DNA from: Adineta vaga | Taxonomy: Eukaryota > Rotifera | DNA length: 64,000 bases | Assembly (NCBI GenBank): GCA_021613535.1 | Contig: CP075493.1 | Coordinates: 8,122,001 to 8,186,000, forward strand | Direction: 5' to 3' | Part shown: one piece after another, positions 11,827 to 24,907 of the stretch | Layout: the number at the start of each line of letters is the position of its first letter | Numbering within the stretch: position 1 is the first letter of the stretch | Program-made: the position numbers and the translations under genes | Notes under the pieces: generated by a model | What the model saw: the letters and a program-made list of their open reading frames with translations, nothing else | Databases searched by the model: none | What the model was told of the DNA's origin: nothing

Positions 11827-14066
11827 ATGTGCATCGCTATTACTACTGCTTTGGTGGTAATAATTACTGTTTTGATTGAATATGTATTTTCATTTTTACA
11901 AATTCTTTTGAAAAAACCGTTACCACCGACCGGTGCTGTTGAGATAGATGCTGAAGAACATATCTATGCACATCCACAATGTACTCATCAATTACGAGAA
12001 GTAAAATCATTTGGTGTAGAAACATTATATGATGTTCTTCAACATGGTATTAAAATTTCTGGTGATCGACCGTTGTTTTCGTTTCGTGAAGGATCAAATC
12101 AACCATTTAAATCTTATACTCATAAGTAAGTAATAGAATAACTACAAATGACGAAAATTATCCCTTATCGTATTAGACAAGTACATGACATTATTAAAGA
12201 GATTGGTAGTGGTGCTATTGGAACTGGTCTTGAACCATCTAATGAAACATTTACAGGTGTTTATGGTTCAGCATCAGTCAATTATGCATTATGTCTTTAT
12301 TCTGCTTGGCCATATTCGATGGTACCGGTTGGTATTTATGATTCACTTGGCCGTGATGGTGTCAGATTTATTATAAAACAAACAGAAGTGAAGTTAATCT
12401 TTGCTGATGATCTTCAGCGTGTAAAAAATTTAATCGAATGGAAAGATGATGCATTAGCATTGAAAACAATCGTTTCTTTTCTTCAACCCACAGATGAATT
12501 AATTCAACAAGCAAAAGAAAAGAATTTAACTCTAGTCACACTTGACGAATTGAGAGCAATGGGTCGAAGTAAACCTGTTGAATTCGTTTTACCGAAACCA
12601 ACTGATACAGCTGTAATTATGTATACAAGTGGAAGTACTGGAGAACCTAAAGGTAAAGTAATTTATCAAGAGTTCTTAGGAGACCATTTTGTGATATTTA
12701 GGTTGTGTTATTACACATGAAGGTTTCCTCAATGCTTTATTTGGAATCGTCACAGCTGTTGATATTCTCGATACACTTAAAACAAAAGAAGTTCCACGTG
12801 CATTAAATTATCTACCATTAGCACATATGTTTGGTTGTGGAACAATTGTAGCTATAACATATCTAGGTAGGTATTCAGTGCCCTTTGTAATGTTACGAAA
12901 CAAAATACTTTCGTTTACTTATAGGAGGAGAAATTGGTTTTTGGCAAGGTAAAGTAGATAAATTAGTCGACGATTTTCATGATTTTCGACCAACTATTCT
13001 TACGATGGTGCCTCGTCTATTAAACAAGCTCTATGACAAAGTTCGATCTGAACTACGGAAAAAAGGTCTTATTGGACGTATTCTTTTTCGAATGGCTGTT
13101 CGAATTAAACTAGAATTAATTCGACGAGGAAATTTTTCACAAGATACCATTTGGGATAAACTAATCTTCAATAAAATTCGTCAATCTTTTGGTGGTAAAG
13201 TAAATCGAGTCGTTTCAACAAGTGCTCCGCTTTCAGCAGAAGTTTGTGGATTTTCTCGTGCTGCTTTTTCATGTATGTTTATCGAATGTTATGGTCAAAC
13301 AGAATGTGTGATAGGTTGTTCGCAAACACCAAATGATGTTAAACCAGGTGAAACAGGTATTCCCACAACAATGAATTATATTAAATTAGTTGATGTATCG
13401 GAAAAAGATTATTATGCAAAAGATGGTGTGGGTGAAATTTGCATTCGAAGCAAAGCTGTATTTAAAGGTTATTTGAAAGATGAAGCTAAAACGCGTGAAG
13501 CAATTGATGAACAAGGATGGCTACATACTGGTGATATTGGTCGATGGACTCCACATCGAACAATGCGAATTGTTGATCGAAAGAAAAATATGTATAAAGT
13601 TAGTGTTCACGATTTTTATTAGTTTCGAATTAAAATCTCGTTCTCAATTTTCTAGTTGAGTCAAGGTGAATATGTGGCACCGGAAAAGATCGAAGATGTC
13701 TATGCACGAAGTCGATTTATTTCGCAGCTCTTCGTCTATGGTGATTCATTCGAAAGTTTTCTCGTTGCTGTTGTTCTTCTCAATGATGATTTTGTCAAGA
13801 AATGGACAGAAACTGAAGGCAACAATTTACCATCATCTGAATTCGACAACAAACTTAAACAAGTCGTTCTTGATGACATGATTCGCGAAGGTAAAAAACG
13901 TGGTCTCATGTCATATGAACAAGTCAAAGCAATCGACTTTATCAAAGAACCATTCACGATCGAAAATGGTCTTCTCACACCAACATTCAAAGCACGAAGA
14001 TATGCAGTTGAAAAGAAATACAAAGATCTTTTCGAGAAGATCTACAAGAGGGTGAACAATGCTTGA
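11827..14066 (+). CDS. Long-chain fatty acid-CoA ligase, second tandem copy
   Basis: Five exons (11827-12125, 12177-12652, 12702-12866, 12925-13598, 13656-14066) sum to 674 residues with the same intron positions and phases as the copy at 7088. The three extra residues are in exon 3. It has the same N-terminal anchor, P-loop SGSTGEPKG, HTGDIG and QGEYVAPEKIE motifs, so it should also be a membrane-bound long-chain acyl-CoA synthetase. Exons 1-3 and introns 1-3 have diverged clearly from the first copy. Exon 4 is a mosaic of near-identical and diverged blocks, and intron 4, exon 5 and the 3' flank are nearly identical. The start is the Met aligned with the first copy, 17 bases after an upstream acceptor. 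Confidence 0.95.
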
Positions 14067-15193
14067 AATATCATTGTAATTTACTGTGTTTTGTTTTTAA
14101 ATTTTTTTTTGTTCAATTTGAAATAATGTGATTATGAATGGAGGATAAGAATAGAAATCAATAAGTGATAAAGCACTAGAGTTCATTGATGAGGAAATAG
14201 AATTGAATACGATAGATTTATTGGCACGCGGAAGAACATATGGAATAGGTGATAGTATGATGTTACTATGTACTTTGATAAGTGGTATAATATAGTAACA
14301 TATTTATTATGTACAATATGATGGATGGAGTTGATCGGAATGAAGGTCAAGACTTTGTTTTCGTATAACTAAGATAAGAAATGTGAGAAGATAAATCATT
14401 TTGTTACTGAGATGGATAAGAAGAGAAAAATATGTTTATCTCATATCTCATTGTGTTATGATTGTTTGATAGAAAATCTTAATCACTAATGGAAACTTTT
14501 GTTAGAATAATTTTAGCATTTTCGTAGACTTCTTTAAGGATCGATCAAAGAAGTTACACGAATTAAGAAAGATGTGTTGTTTCCCGATTTGCTCAAGTAA
14601 TAGTCTATGGAAATAATGCTTTAATATAATGTATTTAATCAATCATACAGACAGTCAGAAGGTGAATGAAGTTTCAAGACATTGAGTATACTTGACTAAT
14701 ATAGTAAACATCTAGTTATTGAAAGAAATATTACGGTACTCAACTTCGCATTTCTTTCTGAAGTGATCACAGTGGCAGTCCGTGTGGGTAATAGTACTTA
14801 TCATGACTATCACGACTTTCAAGCAATTTTATATCGAGTGGCATTCGTAATCAGTATGTGTCACAAGATTTGAGTTATTTTCTCTCGGCGTGGGATGTAT
14901 AATACGTTCACTTAGTTTTCAAATCAATTGTATATTGGCATAATACTCGTTTTTATTTGTAATATGGAATTTTCTTTCATTCTCTCTCTTTCTCTCTTTC
15001 TTCTCTGTCATTGGAGTAAACAAAATATATATACATATATGTAATCCATCTGAAACAGTTATAAATCAATCAATAAACAAACATTCATTCAGAAATCCAT
15101 ATATATATATATGTATATATTGATAGACAACATCCGTAAAAGACGGAGAGAAAGAGAAGAAAATGAAGTTAAGATGAAATGATTTTATTTTAT
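14067..15193. other. Intergenic region between convergent genes
   Basis: The first 100 bases or so are near-identical to the flank after the first ACSL gene. The rest is AT-rich, with TA runs near 15028-15045 and 15099-15120 and a TCTCTTTC tract near 14980. No gene is seen. Confidence 0.5.
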
Positions 15194-16446
15194 TTATTTA
15201 CGAGACCAATAATCTAAGAAATAGAGAGAAAGAGATGATTAGATTTGAAAATTGTCTGATAATAACTTACTTCCGAGTTGAATGCCATCGATTGTATCCA
15301 TATGATTAGATCCTTGTAGTTGTTCAGATGATTGTTGTTGACTCATTGATTTCAACATTTCTTGAAATTCTTCTGTATCCAACATACGAAAACGTTTCAG
15401 ACGATCATCTAACATTGAGTGAATACGTTTAGGAGATCGATGATTTTTTTGACGTGTACCTGTCGATTGAACAAGATGTGCAGGATTGGTTAATTTATTT
15501 GGATGAAATTTTTTTCGAAAAATTCGTTGACGTGGACGAGGACGAACAGGTCCATTCTCAACTAATGATCCGACATCGACTACTAAATTCGATGAATCTT
15601 TGATTGAATGAACATTTTTCTGGTCAGTAGGCATTAACAAATGAGTAGCTTCGTCATTTAATGTAGCCAATTTCTTGTCAGTTGCCAAGATCTATGAGAA
15701 AAATAAACTATTACATTGCTAACATCTGTCTATCGTGCAGAAAATCATATTAACAGTTCGACAGATATTATTGGTAGACAGTGAAATCTGAGTCTAAATC
15801 GATAAATTTTCTGCATTTTAAAAATCATGTAAACATTTTTTTTACTTAACGATTGGAAAAGAATATTCAAGAGGTTATTGTGTCGCCCCCATAATTCATG
15901 ATTTGAATAACAAGACTAAATATCATATATAGTAAATGTATTGTCATTCGATTCTATTTTAATCAAATGTAACAAAGAACATAAAACCGTTATTAATTGT
16001 TCTTATTATTTTTCCTTATTCTATAAAATTTTAAGTGAGCTTTTTCTTCTTATTCATAAAAGCATAAAAAAATCTACGAAAGAACTAAAAGAGTGTTTAA
16101 TCATCTTATATTTGAATTTTTTCTCGACTCGCGTTTTCATTTCAAGAAATCAGTAAATAATTATTAACCATTTCACAATCGATGACCTGTTTTCGTCATC
16201 ATTGACATTTCTTTTCTTCCTATAGAAAGTAGCAATATTATAGTTTTATTGAGAATACGATCATATTTTCATAATGAGAACAATAAAACGACTATTATTA
16301 GTTGCTCCGTAGTTCAATATCCGGCAATAATTTACCAGTCAAATACTTACGGATGAAGCGTCGGCGATTGCTACTTGCCATAGAAGTGTAACGAATATGA
16401 AGACAACATGAAGGAATAAAGTTAATTTAAGAAATCCACCAAGCAT
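15194..16446 (-). CDS. Small secreted protein, possible peptide precursor
   Basis: Three exons, 16446-16351, 15691-15271 and 15213-15194, sum to 178 residues. Exon 1 encodes a classic signal peptide (charged start, then a Leu/Val/Phe core, ending VAIADA). Exon 2 encodes a hydrophilic chain with basic clusters suited to prohormone-convertase cleavage: RPRPRQR, FRKK, SPKR and RLKR. The tiny last exon gives the end NYWSRK; it follows a GTAAGT donor and a strong CTATTTCTTAG acceptor, with a 57-bp intron. If that intron is retained, the frame ends LSDNFQI at 15239 instead. There are no cysteines in the mature part. I recognise no family; neuropeptide or matrix propeptide is a guess from the layout. 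Confidence 0.7.
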
Positions 16447-17929
16447 ATTTCGAGATTTTACGAAGTCTTTTGCTTAATCTAAAATCAAAAAAGAAAATGA
16501 GAGAAAATTCTTTTTCTTCCTTTATAGTCGAATGGGAATAATATATTCATGATAAAAAGTTCTCTTTCTCTTGCACATACATACATAGGTCGACTGTAAG
16601 AAGAAGAAAAAATTGATTTTTCTTTGTTGTATCTAATATAAAGGGGAAAAGAAACAGAAATCATATATCTGCTACGTAAATAACATTTCTGACTTTTGCT
16701 TGTTAGCATGAATTAAAAAGATTAACTATAAAATGCATGCGTGCGTTTGATCTTCAGTTAGAAACTACGCATAACTTAATGAATTTCAGTACAAAACATA
16801 AAGCTCAAGAGAAATGTAACAGAAAACCAGAAGTAATAAAGAGTAGAAATCAAATCGATTGGAAAGAACTGGGTTTTTTTCTATTAGGAAAAATCAATAT
16901 GAACGTTATTCAATGATTAAACTCGAATAAAATAACAAGAACGCTTATTTTCCCTCACATAATATTTCATATTCTATGTTTGATTGCCTATCATCTTATC
17001 GTCATCGTTTCTTTCTCTTTAGTATGACAAAAAGAAAACAGAATACAACATTACGTTGTAAGGAGAAATTATTCTCTATTTTCTTCTCATTGATCGAATG
17101 TTGAAGCGCTGAAAAACAAAAGACAAATAAAGAAAAGTTGTTTTCTATTCTTTTAATTAATTTCTTCTCGTTCAATTTCTTCAATAAAATGACAGCAATT
17201 AATTCATCTATCTCTACGATTCTTCCGACAGGATCAGTTGAATTTCCGGATAGATTATCTTCGAAAGTCAGATCAATTTCTACAAATAATTTATAATAAC
17301 AAGCGGAAATAAATCAGAAAACATCCGAAATATTAATTAGAATAAAAACTAAAATAACTTTAACATGCAAAATAAACCTTTTCTTTATATTCATTACGAA
17401 TCAATTCTTTTTCTTATAATTTTAATGAGAATACTACTTTCATCCTAATGTTCTTTTTTGCGTTCATAATTTGATGATAATAAGTATTTATCTATGATTT
17501 TTATACTTAAAAGAAAAGATACTTCTATCATTTCGTTGTTAGAATCGACTTTTCTTTTCTTCAATAAGGTACAAACATAATCGAAAACATATTTAGAAGA
17601 GCTTGAGTACTTTCATTGCTTCGATGTTTATGAACATCTGTTTCGGATATGTAGAAATCAAGAACGAAGAGTAATCATATTGAGCATAGTCTGGTATACA
17701 TCCAGTAATCATCAAAGGTCTTAATCTATGAACGCCGTTGATTTCATTTAATGAGATCAGTCAAGAAGATATTTGATAATTGTCACGCATTGATCATTAT
17801 TTTTTTTCATATACTATTTCGTCATGTTGATTTCAAAAGAAATGTACGATTAAAATTGTCTTAGAAACAAAAATATATTTCGTTTGAATAAATAATTAAC
17901 AAAAACAAAATGATAAAAAATATCACTGA
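16447..17929. other. No gene recognised
   Basis: AT-rich DNA upstream of the secreted-protein gene and downstream of the hydrolase gene, both on the minus strand. Short frames at 16485-16709 and 17002-17184 are Lys/Phe/Ser-rich low complexity with no splice context. Promoter elements of the secreted-protein gene must lie here but are not recognisable. Confidence 0.45.
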
Positions 17930-19316
17930 TTAAATTTGATTCGATGTTTTTGCCGTTTTATAAATATCTAAAAGCCATTTGAATGCTTCAAATGATCGTT
18001 CATAACTAATTTCATGTTCACCATAAATTGTATTTAAAAATTCAGTGATATGAGTTTTATGTTGATGAATATTTTTGACTAATTGTTGATCGAGTGTTCG
18101 ATTATACACTGAAGGAAATAAAAATCCTTGCCAATCAAATTTACGACGAGGATTATACATTAAATAAGCATGCTGATTTAACCAACGATAGCGTTGTAAT
18201 TGATGATACAGGAAATGAGATGTATCACGATTGATTTCAGGAATGCGATCATGAAACGTTGTTGATGTTAATTGTACTGGTTCAATAGGTAAAGTAATAC
18301 ATGGAATCTTTTGTTCAATAAAGATCTGTTTTGATACATTAATTCGTTGTTCAGAAGCAAATTCAATATCACGTAACATCTAAATAAAATCAGTCATTGA
18401 AAATTATTATCAAAAGAAATTCCATTCGATATGTAGTGTATTATTATACGTACATGTATCCATGCTGTTGCTGGATAACTTCTATTTTGGACATATGTAT
18501 ATAAGATTTCAGGGAGAATGATTGAAGTGAATATAATCTGTCCTTGAATAGGATATTGCTGATTAATGGCAAGTATACTTGAAAATATTCCACCACTCGA
18601 TGAACCAAATGTAAAACGTGGTAATAGTACTTTAGAGAGAAAAAAAGCAAAGTAATTCTTATGAGAAGTAATGAATGAATTTGTCTTACTTAATTCTGGA
18701 TGATCTTTGAAGAAACCTTCTAATCCTTTCGTAAACATATGTACATCTTTATTTTGATAGATATCAGCTTCATTGGACCAACAATTTGTTAGTTTATCTG
18801 TTGCTTGAAACACTAAACATGTAAAACCAAGATCAATTGCAGCACCAATAATTCGTTGTCGTTCAGTAGTATGAAACCATTCATAAGCTGAATGTCGACA
18901 ACTATGAAATATCAATAACAAAGCTACGACTGATGTTTTCGTGGAAATCGATATAGAATTTCTGTACTATTCATGTACGTTCGATTTTCATATGTCAATG
19001 TTTCTGATTTGAGAAAATTGAAATCATTATATGTAATATAATAATCATAATTTAATGAAATTTTCTTTCCATAAAAATCTCTTGGTTGATAATATTTCAT
19101 GTCATCCTTAGATGAGATATATACTAAACGTTTACTAGATTGTGATACAAAAATAGATGATAGACCATCGAAGATGAATTCTGATGTAGCATAGAATGTT
19201 ATTAGAAAAGTTATTGATGATGATAAAGCTCCCAGGATTACTAAAGATAAATAACGTATTACTCGTCTACGACGATTTTTAGAACGACTTCGCTTTGGTA
19301 CGTCTTGATCAATCAT
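17930..19316 (-). CDS. Membrane-anchored alpha/beta hydrolase-like protein, frame broken by one base
   Basis: The exon chain 19316-18690, 18629-18454, 18379-17930 would encode about 417 residues. Residues about 20-48 form a type II membrane anchor after an Arg-rich start. The hydrolase core follows: beta strand LLLIFH with SC, then FTFGSSSGGIFSS with a G-x-S-x-G nucleophile elbow, and a late GEHEIS that could hold the catalytic His. The chain is one base short. Near 18937 the frame runs FPRK into a stop, while the next frame continues TSVVALLLIFH; a run of four A (minus strand) would need to be five. This is either a homopolymer error or a recent pseudogenising mutation. Substrate is unknown. 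Confidence 0.7.
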
Positions 19317-19740
19317 AGCACTGAATAAGAAAGGAATGATTTAGCATTTTTTAATGTACATTATCAACAAGAGTTTCCTTTTGCATGCTTCACTGCTCAA
19401 CTGATTTTCGAAAGACATAACATACATACATGTATGTATGTATATATATTCGAATAAAGTTTCGCTGGATGTAGAAATACACCAATATAAAATAAAATAG
19501 ATGTCGTTAGAATTGATTTTTCGGGGTAATAAATGGATAGACGTCTGATGATGTTTATTTGTTGACTATTTGTCCCTTTTCTATTTTCTATGACTATGAT
19601 ATGACATTGTCAGAAATGAAATTATATAACCAAATATACTAGTTTTCTATTTAGATGTATCGATGATTATCGATATTTTCGAACAAATATTCTATTTGAT
19701 AGATTGATATCATTTAAAAGAGAAAAAAAAACTTAAAAAA
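19317..19740. other. Divergent promoter region
   Basis: This 424-bp AT-rich gap separates the divergent hydrolase and ZNRF genes and must hold both promoters. A short CATACATACATGTATGTATGTAT imperfect palindrome lies near 19420-19443. No clear TATA box is seen. Confidence 0.4.
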
Positions 19741-20932
19741 ATGGGTGCACGATTAACTACTCCACCCTCTTCAACTTCTTCATCATCGACAACAGCACAT
19801 CGAAATACTGGTACTGGTACTGATTCAACAACAAATCTAGCTCATCCACGTACACATTCAAATAGTTCAAATCATCATTCTCGTCATCGTTCAAGTAGTG
19901 GACATCATAATTCTCACGGATTATTTCCAAGTAATTCTTCAAATCATAATCGACATCGTACTACATCAACAAATATTGATCCGGTGTCTGCGGCAGCATT
20001 TAATTTTAATCTATTACGTTATGTTGGACTTGAACATGATTCTGATGATCAAAGTTCCGATGATGAATCACCACAAGCTCGACGACGATTACAACGTTTT
20101 TTAATTGCACTTCATGATGTTCCATGTCCTGTATGTAATAAAACAATTCCACGAGATACATTTGATAAACATATTGTGCAATGTTTATCAAAACCTCGAA
20201 TAGATTATAATGGTTTGGGTTTTTTTTCTAATTTAGAAATCAAACATGAATTTTGTTTTATGTAGAGGATACGTTAACAGAAGACAAAGGTGAATGTGTT
20301 ATATGTCTTGATGATCTACTAGAGGGACAAAAAATTGCTCGATTGCCATGTCTTTGCATTTATCACAAAAGGTAAATTCAGATATATCAACTAAGTAGAT
20401 TTATGTTTTCCATATTGATTCTTATTTCTATTCGCAAAAACGAGACTACAAACGTCATTTAAGATAAGTTACTGTGTAGACATAAGATAAATCTTTTATA
20501 TGACCTCTACTTGAAGGGTAACAGTGCATCAAATCATTTTTTGATATTGAAAAAAATCAAGTCAATGTTGATTTCTGATACTATTACAAATGTTTATCTT
20601 ACAATTTATCTTTCGAACAGCAGCGTGTGCTTGATCTACAATGATAAATATTTACTCGCTATAGTGTTAAATAATCCTCAATGATCTGATTTCAATATCA
20701 AACGTAGTTTAGTTTCATTTGAAAACTGTATGATCTAGAATGTTATTGAAGTAGTCAGACAAACTTTCCTATACAAAAATTAGATATAGTATCGAAATGA
20801 TAAACATCTGTTTTTGCAATGAATTAAAGAATTCTCTTTTGAAAATTGATGATATACTTTTTCTATGTTTTCAGTTGCATCGACAATTGGTTTCGTATTA
20901 ATCGATCATGTCCTGAACATCCCGGCGATTGA
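19741..20932 (+). CDS. ZNRF1/2-type E3 ubiquitin ligase
   Basis: Exons 19741-20212, 20266-20371 and 20875-20932 sum to 211 residues, close to the length of human ZNRF1/2. It starts MGARLT, an N-myristoylation-type start as in ZNRF, followed by a Ser/His-rich disordered region. The zinc finger CPVCNKTIPRDTFDKHIVQC sits near 126-145. The RING follows from about 163: GECVICLDD, ARLPCLCIYHKSCIDNWF, and the diagnostic end RSCPEHPGD. ZNRF proteins are membrane-tethered RING ligases acting on endosomes and lysosomes. The second intron, 503 bp, is about ten times longer than most in this window. The 3' region is pyrimidine-rich with AATAAA at 21747. Confidence 0.95.
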
Positions 20933-21871
20933 ATCTAAGTACATACATGATTTGTTTCTTTTTGATTTATTATATTTGTTGCGTGTATAGTTATTAACAC
21001 GCATTTTATTCTTTCGTTTTTCTTCTCAATCAAACTTCTTTGCCCTATTCTTGATGTATTCGGCGTTTAAAAACGCATCCACTATCATCATCATCATCAT
21101 CATGGTTTTCGTTTGTTTGCTGTAATAGAGAACCATCAGAATATTTCCTATGAGTACCTAAAACACACTGATTGATGCAAACACGCGAACGAATTCATTC
21201 CGTCCGTGTGCAAACATTTCTTTCTTTTCTATTCCTTAAAAAAAATCGATGTTTATAGTGAAAAAAAAAACCAAGACAAACATCAGTACCGTTTCCTTGC
21301 TTATTTTTGTATTATGAAATCTTTAAACAAAGAACTTTGATTTTGTATAAATGTGTCTTTCAAAAAATCAATTATTGTCTTTGCACCATAAGAGTTATCT
21401 ATATAGACGTGAATATGAAAGTATTATACATAGAAAAAAAAGTATCCCCAATTGTAAGGATCGATCTACATATATACATATATATATTTTTTCTCTCTTT
21501 TGTCATGTTTCCAGTGCACAGTTATCTTTTTTTCTTGTTAGCAAAGAAAAAGAAAAAAGTTGCTAGCATTTGTATTTGATCCTTTTTTTTCTGCTCCTCT
21601 CTCACTTTTCTTTTACTTATTGTTGTTGCTGTTGTGTTTGTTCCCTTTATGATTATTAACTATATGTACATTATTGGTCGCTTGTCTTTTCTTCTTTTTC
21701 TTGTCTTTTTCTCAATTATTATTTCTTTATTTGGCTTTTTTACGGAAATAAAGTCTAATTGACCGATAAACGAATCGAAATTAATAACTTAATAATATAC
21801 ACGTGCATACTTTTCTCGTTTCGAAATTTATTTCATATTCTTTCTTTCTTGTTTAAATATAAATAATGAAT
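20933..21871. other. Probable ZNRF 3' UTR and convergent intergenic region
   Basis: Pyrimidine-rich DNA with an ATC repeat near 21086-21103 and an AATAAA at 21747-21752 on the plus strand. It lies between convergent ZNRF (+) and ASNSD1 (-). Frames near 21307-21579 are low complexity. No gene is seen. Confidence 0.5.
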
Positions 21872-24032
21872 TTAATCTTCATCATGAAGATTATTTGTAT
21901 CAGTTGTTAATCGTGCACATTGATCCGATGCTTTTTCTTTTCTATTTTCAAGTTTAGCAATTCTCGAACCAAATTGTATTGCACGTTTTGGATATTTTGA
22001 TGATTGTAAAAGAGATAAATAATGGCAAGCAACATATCGTAGAAGATATTTCTCACCAATACCACGTCCTAATCGTAAATCTGTTTTGTACCAAATAGGA
22101 ATTGAATAAAGATATTCAACAAATTGTTCGTCAAGAAATGGAAAGCGAACTTCTTTACCCAAACTACTAATGACGCTGAAAGATTAACAAAAAGACATAA
22201 ATTACGATATGACTATGAAAGAAACACTTCAAATACCGATCATCTCGTCCTAGATTTCGTTTAGAAATTCGATTGATTTCCATGTCAAGTTCATCCTCAA
22301 GTCCTTTCCAACCATGTGTTTGAAATGTTGTTCGATGTCGAGAATAACCAGCTAATTGTTCATCAGCACCTAGACCCGACAATAATACCTGGTAAATGAG
22401 AACAATTACAAAGAAAACTAGATTTATTTTAATGAACGTTGTTTATTACTTCTGCTGGACTTTCATAGGATGTATTATCAGAATGAAGTTTTCCATTACC
22501 ACGTGCAGCAAACCAAAGAGCACTACCAATACTATCATCTAAGACGGTTGAACATGGATAGATAACAGTTTTGATAATATTTTCACGATAATATCGTAAT
22601 TCATTCAAATCAATATCAATCTACATCAAAATTAATTAGTCAGAATAGAATGAATATACGAAAAAGGAAATATTTACTTTAACAAAATTCCATTGTCGAG
22701 CTGGATTGAGTTCAGTTAGAGCTTGTAAACCTAAATAAGTATATCATTCGTTTTACTTCTCAATCTTGAATTCTCTTTTTCCAGCATATAAATATTCAAT
22801 TTTAGCATTACCTGTCTGTCGATCGGCGGGTGGTGCTGAAACATCTGAGAAGAAGGCCACATTAAGCAGATCAATAGGTTCATTAATTGGCAAAATTCGA
22901 TCAGCTAATGCTGTTAATACAGTCGAATCGATTCCACCGGAAAAAAGAATTGCTAATTTTGCATGTTGACATCCATCGATTGGACGAAGAATTCTATTTG
23001 TTGATCGTTTACATTGTCGACAGAGAGATGGAAGATTTGAAATACGTCGTTGAACAGCTGTTTGTAATTGATTAAGAAATGTTGTCGAAATATTTTGAAA
23101 TATTGCATCATTTTCAAGTTCAGTTATTAAAGCATTCGGTGGTTCCGTAGAAATTCTATCTATTGAATGTTTCATATACGGAATAGTATCAATTTGAAAT
23201 GTATTATCCGGTAATTTGATTGATAGTTTATGAAGAATATTTGATTCAAGTTCTGTATATGACTAGAAAGAAATCAATGATTTATAAATAAAGATAGAAA
23301 GAAGATATTTTACGAATTGATGAAGTCGAACAGAACTTAAGATCATTTTTAAATTTGATTGATTATCATTGATGATTGAATACATCAAACTTCGTCGTCC
23401 TAATCGATCTCGTCCATAATATAAACAATTGTTTTGCTTCTAAACTAAACAAAATGATTATCAATGAAGTAGATAGAATAACAAAGAAATTGAATAGTTC
23501 ATACTTGATAGTAGATAAAAGCAAAGCATCCTTCTAACTGTGATATTAATTGACAAATCTCCAAATCAGTTGAACACTGTTTTAAATGTTGAGATAGAAG
23601 TAATCCATCATTATCATCGGCTTTGATCTATCAAAATCAGAGCAAATCGATCGAATCTTGTGAAAAGAATTACTAATCACAAACTTGAAATGGTGCTTCA
23701 TAAATTTCTCCATTATATAAGAGTATATTTCCATTATCATCAATAAATGGTTGTTCTTGTTTGAAACCTCGAAGAGAAAGAACACTAACTGCAAATGTTA
23801 CATATAAATCGGTTGCTAAAGCAATGGGTCCATATTTTTTTTGAAAATCAGGACCACGTGCATTTAATGGAGTATAATCGATCGAAATCGGTGGTAACTA
23901 AAATAGAAAATATTTTAGATAATAGAATAATAATGAACACTGATATAATCCAAAACTAGTGTAATGAATACATTATAATAGTATGATTAATCATTTTACC
24001 TGTGTATGCAGACAAAAGCAGATACCACACAT
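21872..24032 (-). CDS. Asparagine synthetase domain-containing protein 1
   Basis: Nine exons (24032-24000, 23897-23685, 23627-23505, 23439-23314, 23262-22812, 22730-22678, 22620-22450, 22388-22237, 22175-21872) sum to 541 residues. The N-terminal class-II glutamine amidotransferase domain starts MCGIC, with the nucleophile Cys2, and has YNGEIYEAP near residue 70. The C-terminal asparagine-synthetase-like domain has the pyrophosphate loop LFSGGIDST near 268-276, then [18 protein letters not shown] and VRFPFLDE. The order and the TGLQAL...NPARQWNFV stretch match ASNSD1 rather than ASNS. Whether it makes asparagine is not established for the family. Exons are joined by introns of about 46-80 bp. 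The frame shown at 22753-22810 is intron. Confidence 0.95.
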
Positions 24033-24907
24033 AATGAGAATAATAAATCTAGAAATATGAAAGATGAATATTGTTTACAATAAGATATTATTTCATCATA
24101 TATGTTTCGACAGAAATGATTCATATGTTATAAACGCGATGGATAGAAATCAAAAGTAGAAGAACCAATAGTAGTTTTTTTTATTCGATAGATGATGTTG
24201 TTTTCAAAGAATAAATAAATAAGTAAGTCTAATTGATTCAAAAACGACTAAAAAGAATTGTTTATTGAATCTAATCTTATTGGTGTATAAAAAACAAAGA
24301 TTTTCGTATCTATTCCAGATAGATCGATGATGATAAACTTCTATTCAAGATATTGAATTAAGGAACATCATTTTTTTTTATTGACGTTTTCTATTTTCAT
24401 CTGAGAAGTATAAAAGGAAGTTAGTAAAATTATGTTTTGATTGTCATCGGGTTGCTATGCTGTGTCAACTATTAGAAGAAATAATCATTTATCATAGAGA
24501 TAAGAAATAATATAAAATGATACGATTTATATAAAACGATGTCATTTAAAATCATTGATAAAACATTTCATAAAATATTGCAGTATAAATAATTGAAAGT
24601 TAAAGGTATGTGGAATATTTTAATTGTATGATAATTAATATAGAAATCGAAAATGATTGTCTGTAATTAATGCTGATAATAAATGTGATCGTATATTTGA
24701 ATATAATAAAACACTTTATGAAATGTAATCTGTAGCTTTTATAACATCACTTAAGCTTTCTCCTTAAAACGAAAGAAATGTAAGAATTGATTTCATCATT
24801 TAAACGCCAACACATTTCGTGTTTTTATAATGAATTGTAATTGAACTTAATACTACGTTTTGCATTATTTTATAATTCTTCATAGAAAACAAATCATATT
24901 AACGAAC
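24033..24907. other. Divergent upstream region of ASNSD1 and the first membrane mucin
   Basis: 875 bp of AT-rich DNA between divergent genes. No reading frame, RNA gene or clear TATA element is supported. Confidence 0.45.

Noticed and set aside
22753-22811. Continuation of the ASNSD1 exon-5 frame to KREFKIEK
   Set aside because: This is read-through into a short intron; splicing 22812/22730 restores the conserved [15 protein letters not shown] stretch.
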